41,991 bases of DNA, taken from assembly GCA_022771695.1 (NCBI GenBank), contig JALEKJ010000051.1:1-41991 (forward strand), in the 5' to 3' direction. The stretch is from Roseburia sp. (lineage in GTDB: Bacteria; Bacillota; Clostridia; Lachnospirales; Lachnospiraceae). Positions 8,590-16,757 of this stretch are shown here, piece after piece. Position 1 is the stretch's first letter. Every line of letters starts with the position of its first letter. Made by a program: the position numbers and the translations under genes. Below the pieces are notes generated by a model. That model worked only from the letters and a program-made list of their open reading frames with translations. It did no database searches and was not told where the DNA came from.

Positions 8590-10716
8590 CTATTCGTTGT
8601 TATCAATCGGAATATCTGTCACCACAGGAGGGATATCACTGTCTCCCACATTTCCAACATCCACATCAGGTACCGTGGTTTCCGCGTCTTCCTGATTCCC
8701 CGGCAAGTCATCGGTCGTATCCGGCACATCGGTAAGACCATCTTCCACCGGCATTTCTGACTGTGTCTCCTCGTTTACAATATCCGTCATTGCAACTGCT
8801 CCGGAATCCTCTCCCTTGATATCCCATCCGTAATGAATTCCTGTAGTTTCCTCATCACGATAGATATTCATGTATGGAAGCACTTCCTCCAGTATCTCGC
8901 GTGTAATATTTTGTGCAAAAGTACTGTGCCACTGCTCCTGTGCATTCGGCTCATCTACCACACAATAAATCACGAGCTGTGGATCTTCCACCGGTGCAAA
9001 ACCGATAAAGGACACAAGATAGTTGACACCATCACGTCCTGCCTTCTGTGCAGTACCGGTCTTGCCTCCCATCGAATATCCGTCTACTTTTGCCGTCACC
9101 GCTGTTCCCGCAGTAACCGTAGAATACATATATTGTTTTAGTCTATCACCCGTCTGTTCTGAGATTGTCTGCCGTACCAATGTCGGCGAAATATCCCGAA
9201 TCGTATTTCCATTCTCATCCGTAATACGTTTTACCAAGCGCGGCTGATATAATTCACCACCATTTACAATGGAACAATACGCACTCGCCAACTGAATCAT
9301 AGATGTGTTAAAGTTCTGACCAAACGAGTTTGTCGCGAGGTCTACCGGTGTCATGTTATCCTTTGTATAAATCAGGGAATCGGTTCTCGTCTCGCCCGGC
9401 AAATCCACATTTGTTTTCTGTCCAAATCCAAAAATTTGCTGATATTCCGTAAAGTTTTCCGCTCCAATGCTGTAAGACATCTGCATCAATGCATCGTTGC
9501 AGGAATTCATAAGGGTCTGCTCTAAGGTTTCCATTCCATGTCCCTGCCGATTAACGCAGTGAATATTATGTCCACCTACCGTCTCATAGCCGTCACAATA
9601 ATATGTCTCTGTGCCAAGCAGAGTTCCCGTCTCAAGTCCTGCAGCCACCGTAAAAGGCTTCGCCGTAGACCCCGGCTCATACGTGTAGGTCACACAAAAA
9701 TTCTGCCACAACTGATTGAGTGCATCCATCTTGGTATCCTCGTCCATTTCTGCCAATTCCTCTTCCGTATAATATGCGGACAGGTCTCTCGGATTACTCA
9801 AATCATAGTTCGGATAATTCGCCATCGCCAGAACATCCCCGTTGTTCGGATTCATAATTACCACTCCAATGTGTGTCGCCCCGGCGTCTCCTTCCCTGTA
9901 GTTATCGGTATACGCCTCATTGAATTCTGCAATTTTAGCCTCTACAACAGATTGGATATTGATGTCGATGGTCGATACAATATTGTTGCCATTAACTGCC
10001 GGCTTAATCGTCTTTTCAAAATTGTTATCTGTATTCAGATAGCCATATTCTCTGCCATCAATACCGTTTAAAGTATCATTATAATAGTTTTCAAGTCCGT
10101 TCACACCAACATTTCCGGCTGCCGTAAAACCAATTACCGCACTCGCCAGATAGTCATATGGATATTCTCTCTGGTATTCCTTCTCAAACCAAACTCCTTT
10201 GACATTTGGATTTATCTTCTTTCCTTTTTCATCGACTGCTTCCTGTATCTCTACAAAAGGCTGGATTTCCTCATATGCAGCTTTCTTCTTAAGGATGATA
10301 TAACGGCTTTCCGGCTGTTCTCTGACATAGCCGTAAAGCTGATCTGCAGTCAATTCCGGAAAGCACTGCACTAAGGCTTGAATCGTAGGGTCTATATAGT
10401 CTTCACTGCTGGTCAACACAGAGCAATCCAGAATGACATTATAAACGGCAATACTGGTTGCAAGTACGTTTCCCTTTGCATCCACAATATCTCCACGTTG
10501 ATATGGTATCGTCTGACTATCATACTCCTGCTGTGATAATACAATCTTCTCATACTTCTCACCGCTGGTATATTCAATATACATCAATCTTCCAATCAAC
10601 CCCATCAGCATAAGTGCAATGAGTCCGAACATCACCAGCAACTTTTTTTGCATGCGCCGCGGAAATTTTGTCATCGGCTTCTTTCTTTTCTTACCTGCCA
10701 TCTGCGCTCCTGCCAT
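8590..10716 (-). CDS. Class B penicillin-binding protein, PbpB/FtsI-like
   Basis: A 708-aa septal-type transpeptidase. A basic N-terminus and one membrane span (LLVMFGLIALMLMGLIG) are followed by a dimerisation domain (RGDIVDAKGNVLATS) and a transpeptidase domain with STAK, SCN and KTGTAQ, all three catalytic motifs intact. The last 80 residues form an acidic Asp/Glu/Pro-rich tail rather than PASTA repeats. Position right after the ftsL-like gene matches pbpB of Bacillus, so a role in septal crosslinking is likely. The ATG at 10716 follows the ftsL stop by two bases with a weak site; ATG 10701 (MAGKKRKK) has AGGAG 5-6 bases upstream and is an equally likely start. Confidence 0.92.
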   Translation of the reverse strand: MAGAQMAGKKRKKPMTKFPRRMQKKLLVMFGLIALMLMGLIGRLMYIEYTSGEKYEKIVLSQQEYDSQTIPYQRGDIVDAKGNVLATSIAVYNVILDCSVLTSSEDYIDPTIQALVQCFPELTADQLYGYVREQPESRYIILKKKAAYEEIQPFVEIQEAVDEKGKKINPNVKGVWFEKEYQREYPYDYLASAVIGFTAAGNVGVNGLENYYNDTLNGIDGREYGYLNTDNNFEKTIKPAVNGNNIVSTIDINIQSVVEAKIAEFNEAYTDNYREGDAGATHIGVVIMNPNNGDVLAMANYPNYDLSNPRDLSAYYTEEELAEMDEDTKMDALNQLWQNFCVTYTYEPGSTAKPFTVAAGLETGTLLGTETYYCDGYETVGGHNIHCVNRQGHGMETLEQTLMNSCNDALMQMSYSIGAENFTEYQQIFGFGQKTNVDLPGETRTDSLIYTKDNMTPVDLATNSFGQNFNTSMIQLASAYCSIVNGGELYQPRLVKRITDENGNTIRDISPTLVRQTISEQTGDRLKQYMYSTVTAGTAVTAKVDGYSMGGKTGTAQKAGRDGVNYLVSFIGFAPVEDPQLVIYCVVDEPNAQEQWHSTFAQNITREILEEVLPYMNIYRDEETTGIHYGWDIKGEDSGAVAMTDIVNEETQSEMPVEDGLTDVPDTTDDLPGNQEDAETTVPDVDVGNVGDSDIPPVVTDIPIDNNE

Positions 10717-10718
10717 CT

Positions 10719-11210
10719 CTACTTCTCTGGTATTTCGCTATACTGGTTCATATAATCATCATCGCCAACCGAAAAATATATAATCTGAGATTCCTTTGCA
10801 TAGGACATTCCAAGCTCTGTCATCGCAATATTGCGAATGCTGTCCAGATTGATTGCCGTATTGATTCTCTTGTATGCCTCGTCATTATCTGCCTTTATAT
10901 CTGCAATCTGGCTCTCCAGAGAAGAAATTGTCTTCATACGTGCAGTAACATCCGACTGAATACGAATATAAAGACCTGTAAATGTCCCAAATATCATGAC
11001 TGCCATCGTCAGAAATGCCACATAGCTCTTGCTTGTGCGTAGTGCCTTTTCCTGGTTTCTTCTGGCTGCGCGCTGTCTTCTCTTCTGCTCCATCTCGCGC
11101 TCGCGACGGATACGCTCTTCGCGTTCCCTTCTGTAATCCGGAGCGGCTTCCATACGGCGAACTGCATTGCCTTCTATGTAGTATTCATTTCTTCTTGTCT
11201 CATTTCTCAT
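10719..11210 (-). CDS. FtsL-like septum protein
   Basis: A 163-aa single-pass membrane protein: a long, highly charged cytoplasmic arm (residues 1-60, rich in Arg and Glu), one membrane span (VAFLTMAVMIFGTFTGLYI) and an extracytoplasmic coiled coil (MKTISSLESQIADIKADNDEAY). This is the layout of FtsL/DivIC, which assemble with DivIB and recruit FtsW and FtsI; sequence conservation is always low, so the call leans on topology and on the position between rsmH and pbpB. The start is taken as ATG 11210 because GGAAGGG lies 8 bases upstream; a TTG at 11216 is too close to that site. The cytoplasmic arm is longer than usual. Confidence 0.85.
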   Translation of the reverse strand: MRNETRRNEYYIEGNAVRRMEAAPDYRREREERIRREREMEQKRRQRAARRNQEKALRTSKSYVAFLTMAVMIFGTFTGLYIRIQSDVTARMKTISSLESQIADIKADNDEAYKRINTAINLDSIRNIAMTELGMSYAKESQIIYFSVGDDDYMNQYSEIPEK

Positions 11211-11268
11211 ACTCAAAACCCTTCCTTTTCATGGCTGCATCCCACGGATACAGAAAAACATATCACTT

Positions 11269-12207
11269 CTATCTTCTCTCAAACACCCGAAGTTTCGCGC
11301 TTTTGGAACGAGAATTTTCTTCCAATTCCTTTTCGCTTGGCAAAATCGGTTTTCTGGTAACCACAATACCTTTTGATACATTTCCGCACACACACACCGG
11401 GAAATCACTCGGGCAGGTACATGGGTTTTCATTTTTCTTGAAATTCGTCTTTACAATTCTATCCTCCAATGAATGGAACGTAATAATACAGATACGTCCA
11501 CCCGGATTTAAGAGTTCTATCATCTCATCCAGATTATTCTGTAATACCTCAAGCTCCTTGTTCAGTTCAATACGAATTGCCTGAAAGGTACGCTTTGCCG
11601 GATGCCCCCCCGTCGCCTGAACCTTCATCGGAATGGATGCGCGGATGATTTCCGTCAATTCTCCCGTGGTCTCGATTGACTTCTTCTGTCGCTCAGCCAC
11701 AATATGCTTTGCAATATTCTTTGCGAATTTATCTTCTCCGTAATCTCGAATAATACGGTACAAATCCATTTCACTGTAATTGTTTACGATATCCTTTGCT
11801 GTCAGCGTCTGTCTGTCATCCATCCGCATATCCAGCGGTGCATCCGCTTCGCGGTAAGTAAAACCGCGTTCCGGCGTGTCTAATTGAAAGGAGGATACCC
11901 CCAAATCCAGTACGATACCGTCTACATGCTCCACTCCAATCGCATGTAACTCTTCCTTCATATTAGCATAATTGCTTCGGATAATCGTAATGCGGTCACC
12001 GTATGGTTTTAAACGCTCTCCCGCAGCGCGAATTGCATCTGCATCCTGATCAATGCCAATCAGACGGCCCTTATTGGAAAGTCGATTCGCCACCTCGCTG
12101 GCATGTCCACCACCACCCAGGGTTCCATCTACATAGATTCCGTCCGGCTTAATATTCAGATTTTCAATTGTCTCTTCCAATAATACGGAATAGTGTTTAA
12201 ACTCCAC
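11269..12207 (-). CDS. rsmH: 16S rRNA (cytosine1402-N4)-methyltransferase
   Basis: A 312-aa SAM-dependent enzyme that N4-methylates C1402 of 16S rRNA at the ribosomal P site. The SAM-binding segment [14 protein letters not shown] is at about residues 25-38; [23 protein letters not shown] and [18 protein letters not shown] are diagnostic. The start codon is GTG at 12207 with a strong AAGGAGG 7 bases upstream. It follows mraZ by 20 bases in the conserved mraZ-rsmH-ftsL order. Confidence 0.97.
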   Translation of the reverse strand: MEFKHYSVLLEETIENLNIKPDGIYVDGTLGGGGHASEVANRLSNKGRLIGIDQDADAIRAAGERLKPYGDRITIIRSNYANMKEELHAIGVEHVDGIVLDLGVSSFQLDTPERGFTYREADAPLDMRMDDRQTLTAKDIVNNYSEMDLYRIIRDYGEDKFAKNIAKHIVAERQKKSIETTGELTEIIRASIPMKVQATGGHPAKRTFQAIRIELNKELEVLQNNLDEMIELLNPGGRICIITFHSLEDRIVKTNFKKNENPCTCPSDFPVCVCGNVSKGIVVTRKPILPSEKELEENSRSKSAKLRVFERR

Positions 12208-12227
12208 CGGTCTTCCTCCTTAAACTA

Positions 12228-12662
12228 TCAGATGCTAAATCCCAATTCTGCCATATGCTCTGCAATCTCGTCCATCTCATCTTCATCGTAAGTATTTTCC
12301 TGCCATCTTTCTTTGTCCCAAATCTCTACACGGCTTAAGACACCGACAAGTACGACATCTTTCTGTAGGTTGGCATATTCTCTTAAAACCGGAGGAAGTA
12401 AAATTCTTCCCTGCTTGTCCAGTTCTACGGAAGCTGCCCCTGCAAAGAAAAAGCGAGAGAACTTTCTTGCATCTTTGGAGGTCATGGAAATGCCTCGGAA
12501 TTTTTCCTCGATGTTCTGCCATTCATCTGCTGGGTACACAAACAAGCATCCATCAAGTCCCTTTGTAACAACAAATTCAGTACCCAACTGCTCTCTGAAT
12601 TTGGATGGAACTATCAGTCTGCCCTTAGCGTCTACTGTGTGATTGTACTCTCCCATAAACAT
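12228..12662 (-). CDS. mraZ: MraZ transcriptional regulator of the dcw cluster
   Basis: A 144-aa DNA-binding protein with two SpoVT/AbrB-like halves. Each half carries the expected signature: [17 protein letters not shown] in the first and [16 protein letters not shown] in the second. MraZ forms ring-like oligomers that bind short direct repeats upstream of its own gene. I start it at ATG 12662 ([11 protein letters not shown]), as in most MraZ proteins; the frame stays open upstream to a GTG at 12674. Ribosome site CAGGTG about 9 bases upstream. The array of AAAGTGG boxes at 12765-12823 is its presumed operator. Confidence 0.96.
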   Translation of the reverse strand: MFMGEYNHTVDAKGRLIVPSKFREQLGTEFVVTKGLDGCLFVYPADEWQNIEEKFRGISMTSKDARKFSRFFFAGAASVELDKQGRILLPPVLREYANLQKDVVLVGVLSRVEIWDKERWQENTYDEDEMDEIAEHMAELGFSI

Positions 12663-12764
12663 GACGCAAAACACCTGCCTTCCAATTAAGACCGCCGTAC
12701 CAAGCGTATCTCATCGGATTCCGACTATGGATTTAGGTTTTCCACAAAGTTATGAACTTATCCA

Positions 12765-12823
12765 CCACTTTGTACCATTCTCCACCACTTTCCTCCACTT
12801 TTACAATCATCTTACTCCACTTT
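12765..12823 (-). promoter_or_regulatory. Array of MraZ-type boxes upstream of mraZ
   Basis: On the minus strand AAAGTGG occurs exactly four times (plus-strand positions 12765-12771, 12785-12791, 12795-12801, 12817-12823). The offsets are 20, 10 and 22 bases, that is, one or two helical turns. Degenerate copies fill the missing registers at 12775 and about 12807. AAAGTGG-like repeats are the known MraZ sites in Mollicutes. A possible promoter overlaps it (TTGCTT 12832-12837, TAAGAT 12809-12814, spacing 17). Confidence 0.75.
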
Positions 12824-12833
12824 GCAAAAAAAA

Positions 12834-12869
12834 GCAATAGAAAATGCGTAAATTGGCACTTTCTATTGC
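12834..12869 (-). terminator. Rho-independent terminator before mraZ
   Basis: A 10-bp stem (GCAATAGAAA with TTTCTATTGC) around a 16-base loop, followed on the minus strand by eight T. Second of two terminators between the Spo0E-like gene and mraZ. Confidence 0.75.
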
Positions 12870-12896
12870 AACAAGAGCTTTCCAACGAATCAAAAA

Positions 12897-12929
12897 ATAA
12901 GGCAGGTCAGTTTTCCTGACCTGCCTTAT
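12897..12929 (-). terminator. Terminator of the Spo0E-like gene
   Basis: A perfect 14-bp stem (ATAAGGCAGGTCAG and its complement) around a 5-base loop, followed on the minus strand by TTTTTT. It lies 20 bases after the Spo0E-like stop. Confidence 0.88.
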
Positions 12930-12948
12930 CTCTCGATAGCTACGGTAT

Positions 12949-13113
12949 TTATGTATCGATTTTCTCTTTTCTCTCAAGGTACTCTTCAATCAGCTTGTCC
13001 AATTTGGTACTTTTTTCGTAGTAATCCTCAAACTCATCTTCCTGTAAAAGTGCTTCGTCCAGTTCGCTCCTGGCATTCTCTATCTTCTTTTGTAACTCGT
13101 AGATTCTTTTCAT
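12949..13113 (-). CDS. Spo0E-like aspartyl-phosphate phosphatase, 54 aa
   Basis: A short gene of 54 codons plus stop, beginning MKRIYELQKKIENARSELD. The product is predicted to be two helices; the second contains STKLDKLIEEYLERK, a fit to the S-x-x-x-D signature of the Spo0E family (compare SQELDKLI). These small proteins dephosphorylate Spo0A~P and so restrain sporulation. A strong AAGGAGG lies upstream of the ATG at 13113, and a 14-bp terminator follows. It is monocistronic, between the phospholipase-like gene and mraZ. A Spo0A-box-like TGTCGAAAAA lies about 160 bases upstream (13271-13280). The leader has a hairpin around 13166-13195. Family assignment is by motif and size only. Confidence 0.82.
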   Translation of the reverse strand: MKRIYELQKKIENARSELDEALLQEDEFEDYYEKSTKLDKLIEEYLERKEKIDT

Positions 13114-13288
13114 ATGAATCCTCCTTAAATACCAAGATTCTTATGCTTTATCCCCTTATGCCCATCACTATCTTTACAGTGGGCGCTCCCAAAATACAGT
13201 TCCTTCTATACTCTTATATTACTCCCTCAATCCCCAAAAAGCAAACAAAACCACATGCCATGAGTCTGCATTTTTCGACATTATCCTT

Positions 13289-13867
13289 TTATGCACGACA
13301 TTCCTCTCTTTTTCTGGCAAGTAAGGCAATCATTCCATAAAGTGCTTTCTGATTTACTTCCACAATGTGTCGAATATCATCCTCCACATCATGTTTTCTT
13401 CCAATATAATCATCATGTGCCATCTGTATAAAATCGCATAGCGCTTCCGCGCTGCAGAAATTCGGTTTTTCATTTAATATTCTTACCGTCGCTTTGCTGT
13501 GAATATACGAACGAAGATCATGTTTTAACTTCTCCTCATAAGAGCAATGCTCTTTCAAACTGCCCTCATATGTTTCATTATGTGGAAACGTAAAATAATC
13601 TGCCAGATAATGGCTAATCTGTCCCAAGTCCATATAATACTTGCGTCCATTCTTCTCAATCACTCTCTTTCCTTCCGATAAACGAGCAATGTGTTTACGA
13701 ATAGCCGGAAATGTTCCTTTAATTTCATGACGCTTATATATAAATGACGGCTTGATATCCGGCAAGATACTTCCGAGATAAAAAGCCAGCTTATGTTTTC
13801 TAAGACCTTCATCATTTAAACTTTCTACCATATACTTTGCCAATGAAATATGTGATTTCTTGCGCAT
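13289..13867 (-). CDS. Zinc-dependent phospholipase C-like protein
   Basis: A 192-aa soluble protein of the Zn_dep_PLPC family (PF00882). The N-terminal KKSHISLAKYMVESL, the FYLGSILPDIKP segment, and a run of helices with histidines (RKHIARL, QISHYLADYFTFPHNE) supply the expected metal-ligand pattern: His and Asp residues spread over an all-helical fold. There is no signal peptide, so unlike secreted clostridial alpha toxins it is probably intracellular, as is common for the Lachnospiraceae homologues. The substrate is unknown. It has GGAGGAG just before the ATG and its own promoter (13911-13939). Confidence 0.75.
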   Translation of the reverse strand: MRKKSHISLAKYMVESLNDEGLRKHKLAFYLGSILPDIKPSFIYKRHEIKGTFPAIRKHIARLSEGKRVIEKNGRKYYMDLGQISHYLADYFTFPHNETYEGSLKEHCSYEEKLKHDLRSYIHSKATVRILNEKPNFCSAEALCDFIQMAHDDYIGRKHDVEDDIRHIVEVNQKALYGMIALLARKREECRA

Positions 13868-13910
13868 TTTTCTCCTCCGTCCAAAGAACCCGTGACCTTT
13901 TTCCTAAATT

Positions 13911-13954
13911 ATTGTACTTCCTTCCACTTTATATTACAAGCAAAACTTGTAATA
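13911..13954 (-). promoter_or_regulatory. Promoter of the phospholipase-like gene with overlapping palindrome
   Basis: Minus strand TTGTAA (13934-13939), 17-base spacer, TACAAT (13911-13916). A 9-bp inverted repeat, TATTACAAG with CTTGTAATA around CAAAA (13932-13954), covers the -35, so it may be an operator. Confidence 0.55.
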
Positions 13955-14010
13955 ATTTTGTAAATTTTTTTGCATAACTTTGTAAAATCTATTTTAATTA
14001 TATTAGGGAA

Positions 14011-14035
14011 GGAAAGGGTCTCCTCAGCCCTTTCC
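14011..14035 (-). terminator. Probable terminator of the DUF1540 gene
   Basis: GGAAAGGG (14011-14018) pairs with CCCTTTCC (14028-14035) around a 9-base loop, 11 bases after the DUF1540 stop. The T-tract after it is poor, so it is a weak call. Confidence 0.5.
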
Positions 14036-14045
14036 CCTCGCTCTG

Positions 14046-14363
14046 CTATTCACAGCAACAGAAGCTTGCGCATTCTGTCTCTGCACATTTACAGGCATCT
14101 CCGCCTGCAATACCGATATGCTCTGCGCTACATTTTCTGTCCTCGTTAAACTTACAGTTACATGCCTCACAAGCCACGTCACTAATTTTCGAAATACGCT
14201 TTGCCACATTTGCCGCATTCTGGGCATTGCGCTCTTTAAAACTGCCGCAGCAGGTGTCGGCATTGTTCTTTGCTTCTTTTCCTTCTACTTTAATATCTCC
14301 TTTGCAGCAACAGCGATCTGAATTATAGACACAGCCTGTTACAGAACAATCCAAAAATGTCAT
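14046..14363 (-). CDS. Cysteine-rich protein with two DUF1540 domains
   Basis: A 105-aa protein with about 17 cysteines. It contains two copies of the DUF1540 pattern: copy one begins LDCSVTGCVYNSDRCCCKGDIKVEG and ends TCCGSF, and copy two begins VACEACNCKFNEDRKCSAEHIGI and ends TECASF. DUF1540 proteins are common in spore-forming Clostridia and Bacilli and are thought to bind metal through the cysteines; the function is not known. No signal peptide. It is monocistronic, downstream of thrS. Confidence 0.85.
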   Translation of the reverse strand: MTFLDCSVTGCVYNSDRCCCKGDIKVEGKEAKNNADTCCGSFKERNAQNAANVAKRISKISDVACEACNCKFNEDRKCSAEHIGIAGGDACKCAETECASFCCCE

Positions 14364-14459
14364 CTGCTTATCTCCCTTCTTTTTTTCCGGATTCTCTACT
14401 CACAACTTTTGTTGCATTCTTAGTATCTCTCCGGAAATTTCTTTTATGTAAGCAGACAA

Positions 14460-14505
14460 AGAGCTGTCGCAAAAAAGTTTTAAAACACCTTTTCGTGACA
14501 GCTCT
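14460..14505 (-). terminator. Hairpin after thrS
   Basis: AGAGCTGTC (14460-14468) pairs with its complement at 14497-14505, and an inner AAAAC/GTTTT-type pairing extends the stem. It lies 10 bases past the thrS stop; the T-tract after it is short. Confidence 0.6.
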
Positions 14506-14515
14506 CATTTTCTTT

Positions 14516-16483
14516 TTATTTATTACGCTCTTCTTCCGGAATTTCCTTGCGAATTTCCTTCGTACGGATTTCTTTGCAGATATCATCAATAAACTGCTGT
14601 AAAGGTTTCACGCCCTCATCTCCCGCAAAACGGCTTCTGACAGATACGGTATGGTCTGCTTCCTCCTGCTGTCCTACAACCAACATATACGGAAGCTTAT
14701 CAAGTCTTGCCTCACGAATCTTGAATCCTATTTTCTCGGAACGGTTATCAACCGTCGCATCAATACCGTTTGCTTTTAATTCTTTTAATACCTGATTTGC
14801 ATAATCCTCATATTTATCCGAAATCGGAAGGACACGTACCTGCTCCGGGCACAGCCAGGTCGGGAACTTGCCGGCATACTTCTCAATCAGCCAAGCCAGG
14901 GTTCTCTCATAACATCCGATGGATGTTCTGTGAATGATATAAGGACGAACCTTATCCCCGTTTGCATCAATGAAATACATATCAAATTGCTCTGCAAGAA
15001 GCGCATCCCACTGAATCGTAATCATAGTGTCGTCTTTCCCATATACGTTGCGTGCATTGATATCTACTTTGGGTCCGTAGAACGCTGCCTCGCCGACATC
15101 CTCCACAAAATCAATATCAAGTTCATGTAAGATATCACGCATATGCTGCTGTGTCTCTTCCCACACCTCCGGCTCACCAATGTATTTTTCTCGATTATCC
15201 GGGTCCCATTTAGAGAGGTGGTAGGTCACATCTTCCTCTACGCCCAATGTCTGCAGACAATATTTTGCAAGCGCAAGGCATCCTTTAAATTCTTCCACCA
15301 TCTGATCCGGGCGAACAATCAAATGTCCCTCGGAAATGGTAAACTGACGTACGCGTGTCAGACCATGCATCTCACCGGAATCCTCCGCGCGGAACAGAGT
15401 AGACGTCTCACCCATGCGAATCGGCAAATCACGATAAGAATGCTGCTCATTTTTGTATACATAATACTGGAATGGGCAAGTCATCGGACGAAGCGCAAAC
15501 ACTTCCTTGTCGACTTCCTCATCACCAAGCACGAACATACCATCCTTGTAGTGATCCCAGTGGCCGGAAATCTTATAGAGATCGGACTTTGCCATCAGTG
15601 GGGTTCTGGTACGCACATAACCCCACTCATTTTCCTCTAAGTCTTCAATCCATCTCTGGAGCTTCATAATCATCTTCGTTCCCTTTGGAGTAAAAAGCGG
15701 AAGTCCCTGACCGATAACATCAACGGTTGTAAACAGTCCCATCTCACGTCCTAAACGGTTATGGTCACGGCGTTTTGCATCCTCCATACGCTCCAAGTGT
15801 GCTGCTAAATCTTCCTTCTTATTGTATGCCGTTCCGTAAATTCTCTGCAAGCGTGCTTTATTGGAATCACCTCTCCAATATGCCATGGAAGAAGCAGTCA
15901 ATTTAAATGCCTTGATTCCTTTGGTGCTCATCAGATGCGGTCCTGCACAGAGATCCACAAACTCACCCTGATCATAGAAAGAAATCTCAGAGCCTTCCGG
16001 CAAGTCCTCGATCAGCTCTACCTTATATGGCTCGCCCTTTTCCTGCATAAACTTGATTGCCTCTTCACGCGGAAGCGTGTATCTTGTAATCTCATGTCCC
16101 TCTTTGATGATTTTCTTCATCTCCGCTTCCAGATTATCCAAATCCTCTCTGGAAAATGCATCTGCCTCGAAATCATAATAGAATCCGTCATCGATTGCCG
16201 GTCCGATTGCGATCTTTGCATTCGGGAACAGACGCTTTACTGCCTGTGCCAATACATGTGATGTCGTATGACGAATCACGCGAAGTCCCTCCGGATCATT
16301 TGCTGTTACGATATTTAATTCGCAATCATCGGAAAGTTCTGTGCGCAAATCTACGATTGCACCATTGACCTCTCCTGCACACGCAACTCTTGCCAGTCCC
16401 TCACTGATATCCTTTGCAATGTCATAAACAGACTTTGCCTCACTATACTCTTTGATTGATCCGTCTTTTAATGTGATTTTCAT
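14516..16483 (-). CDS. thrS: Threonyl-tRNA synthetase
   Basis: A 655-aa class II synthetase that charges tRNA-Thr. Order of domains: TGS (MKITLKDGSIKEY, residues 1-62), editing domain with the zinc-type HTTSHVLAQAVKRLFP motif (about 73-88) and later AGPHL, catalytic core with motif 2 region FRAEDSGEMHGLTRVRQFTISEGH, zinc ligands including the Cys of RPMTCPFQYY, motif 3 IGCYERTLAWLIE, and the C-terminal anticodon-binding domain. Full length and intact. It has GGAAGG upstream of the ATG. It is under a T-box leader (16758-17026), with one small membrane-protein gene between leader and thrS. Confidence 0.98.
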   Translation of the reverse strand: MKITLKDGSIKEYSEAKSVYDIAKDISEGLARVACAGEVNGAIVDLRTELSDDCELNIVTANDPEGLRVIRHTTSHVLAQAVKRLFPNAKIAIGPAIDDGFYYDFEADAFSREDLDNLEAEMKKIIKEGHEITRYTLPREEAIKFMQEKGEPYKVELIEDLPEGSEISFYDQGEFVDLCAGPHLMSTKGIKAFKLTASSMAYWRGDSNKARLQRIYGTAYNKKEDLAAHLERMEDAKRRDHNRLGREMGLFTTVDVIGQGLPLFTPKGTKMIMKLQRWIEDLEENEWGYVRTRTPLMAKSDLYKISGHWDHYKDGMFVLGDEEVDKEVFALRPMTCPFQYYVYKNEQHSYRDLPIRMGETSTLFRAEDSGEMHGLTRVRQFTISEGHLIVRPDQMVEEFKGCLALAKYCLQTLGVEEDVTYHLSKWDPDNREKYIGEPEVWEETQQHMRDILHELDIDFVEDVGEAAFYGPKVDINARNVYGKDDTMITIQWDALLAEQFDMYFIDANGDKVRPYIIHRTSIGCYERTLAWLIEKYAGKFPTWLCPEQVRVLPISDKYEDYANQVLKELKANGIDATVDNRSEKIGFKIREARLDKLPYMLVVGQQEEADHTVSVRSRFAGDEGVKPLQQFIDDICKEIRTKEIRKEIPEEERNK

Positions 16484-16516
16484 TGTTCTTCCTTCCTTTT
16501 CTCCTCTTTTATAATT

Positions 16517-16732
16517 TTATACAATTTTATCTTCTTCTGACATTTCATCATCCCAGTTATGAATGATTGTATTTCCATTGTTGCACCCATATCTGGCGTT
16601 CTTTCTCGGAGAGCAAAGCATTCCCAAGATAACACCGATAAGGGTGCTAATAGTGACAAGCATAACTCCCTCTCGTCTGGTAACAGTAATCACCTCTGGC
16701 AATGTCATCCAAAGTTCTTTTAACTTTTTCAC
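16517..16732 (-). CDS. Small single-span membrane protein between T-box and thrS
   Basis: A 71-aa protein starting at GTG 16732 (read MKKLKELWMTLPEV), preceded by AGGAG 8 bases upstream; the open frame extends upstream into the T-box terminator, which cannot be coding. It has an amphipathic start, one membrane span (VMLVTISTLIGVILGML), then SPRKNARYGCNNGNTIIHN and an acidic tail. The region after the span resembles the short cytoplasmic tails of YtxH-type proteins, but I recognise no family. Being in the T-box transcript, it should rise when uncharged tRNA-Thr accumulates. Function unknown. Confidence 0.7.
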   Translation of the reverse strand: MKKLKELWMTLPEVITVTRREGVMLVTISTLIGVILGMLCSPRKNARYGCNNGNTIIHNWDDEMSEEDKIV

Positions 16733-16757
16733 GCTTTTCACTCCTTTCTGCTGCATC

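Noticed and set aside
9538..10071. 177-aa plus-strand frame inside the pbpB-like gene
   Set aside because: Shadow of a strong coding gene on the other strand, with no start site or recognisable domain.
12807..12989. 60-aa open frame across the two terminators before mraZ
   Set aside because: It covers two stem-loops and the MraZ boxes, lacks a ribosome site and overlaps the end of the Spo0E-like gene in another frame.
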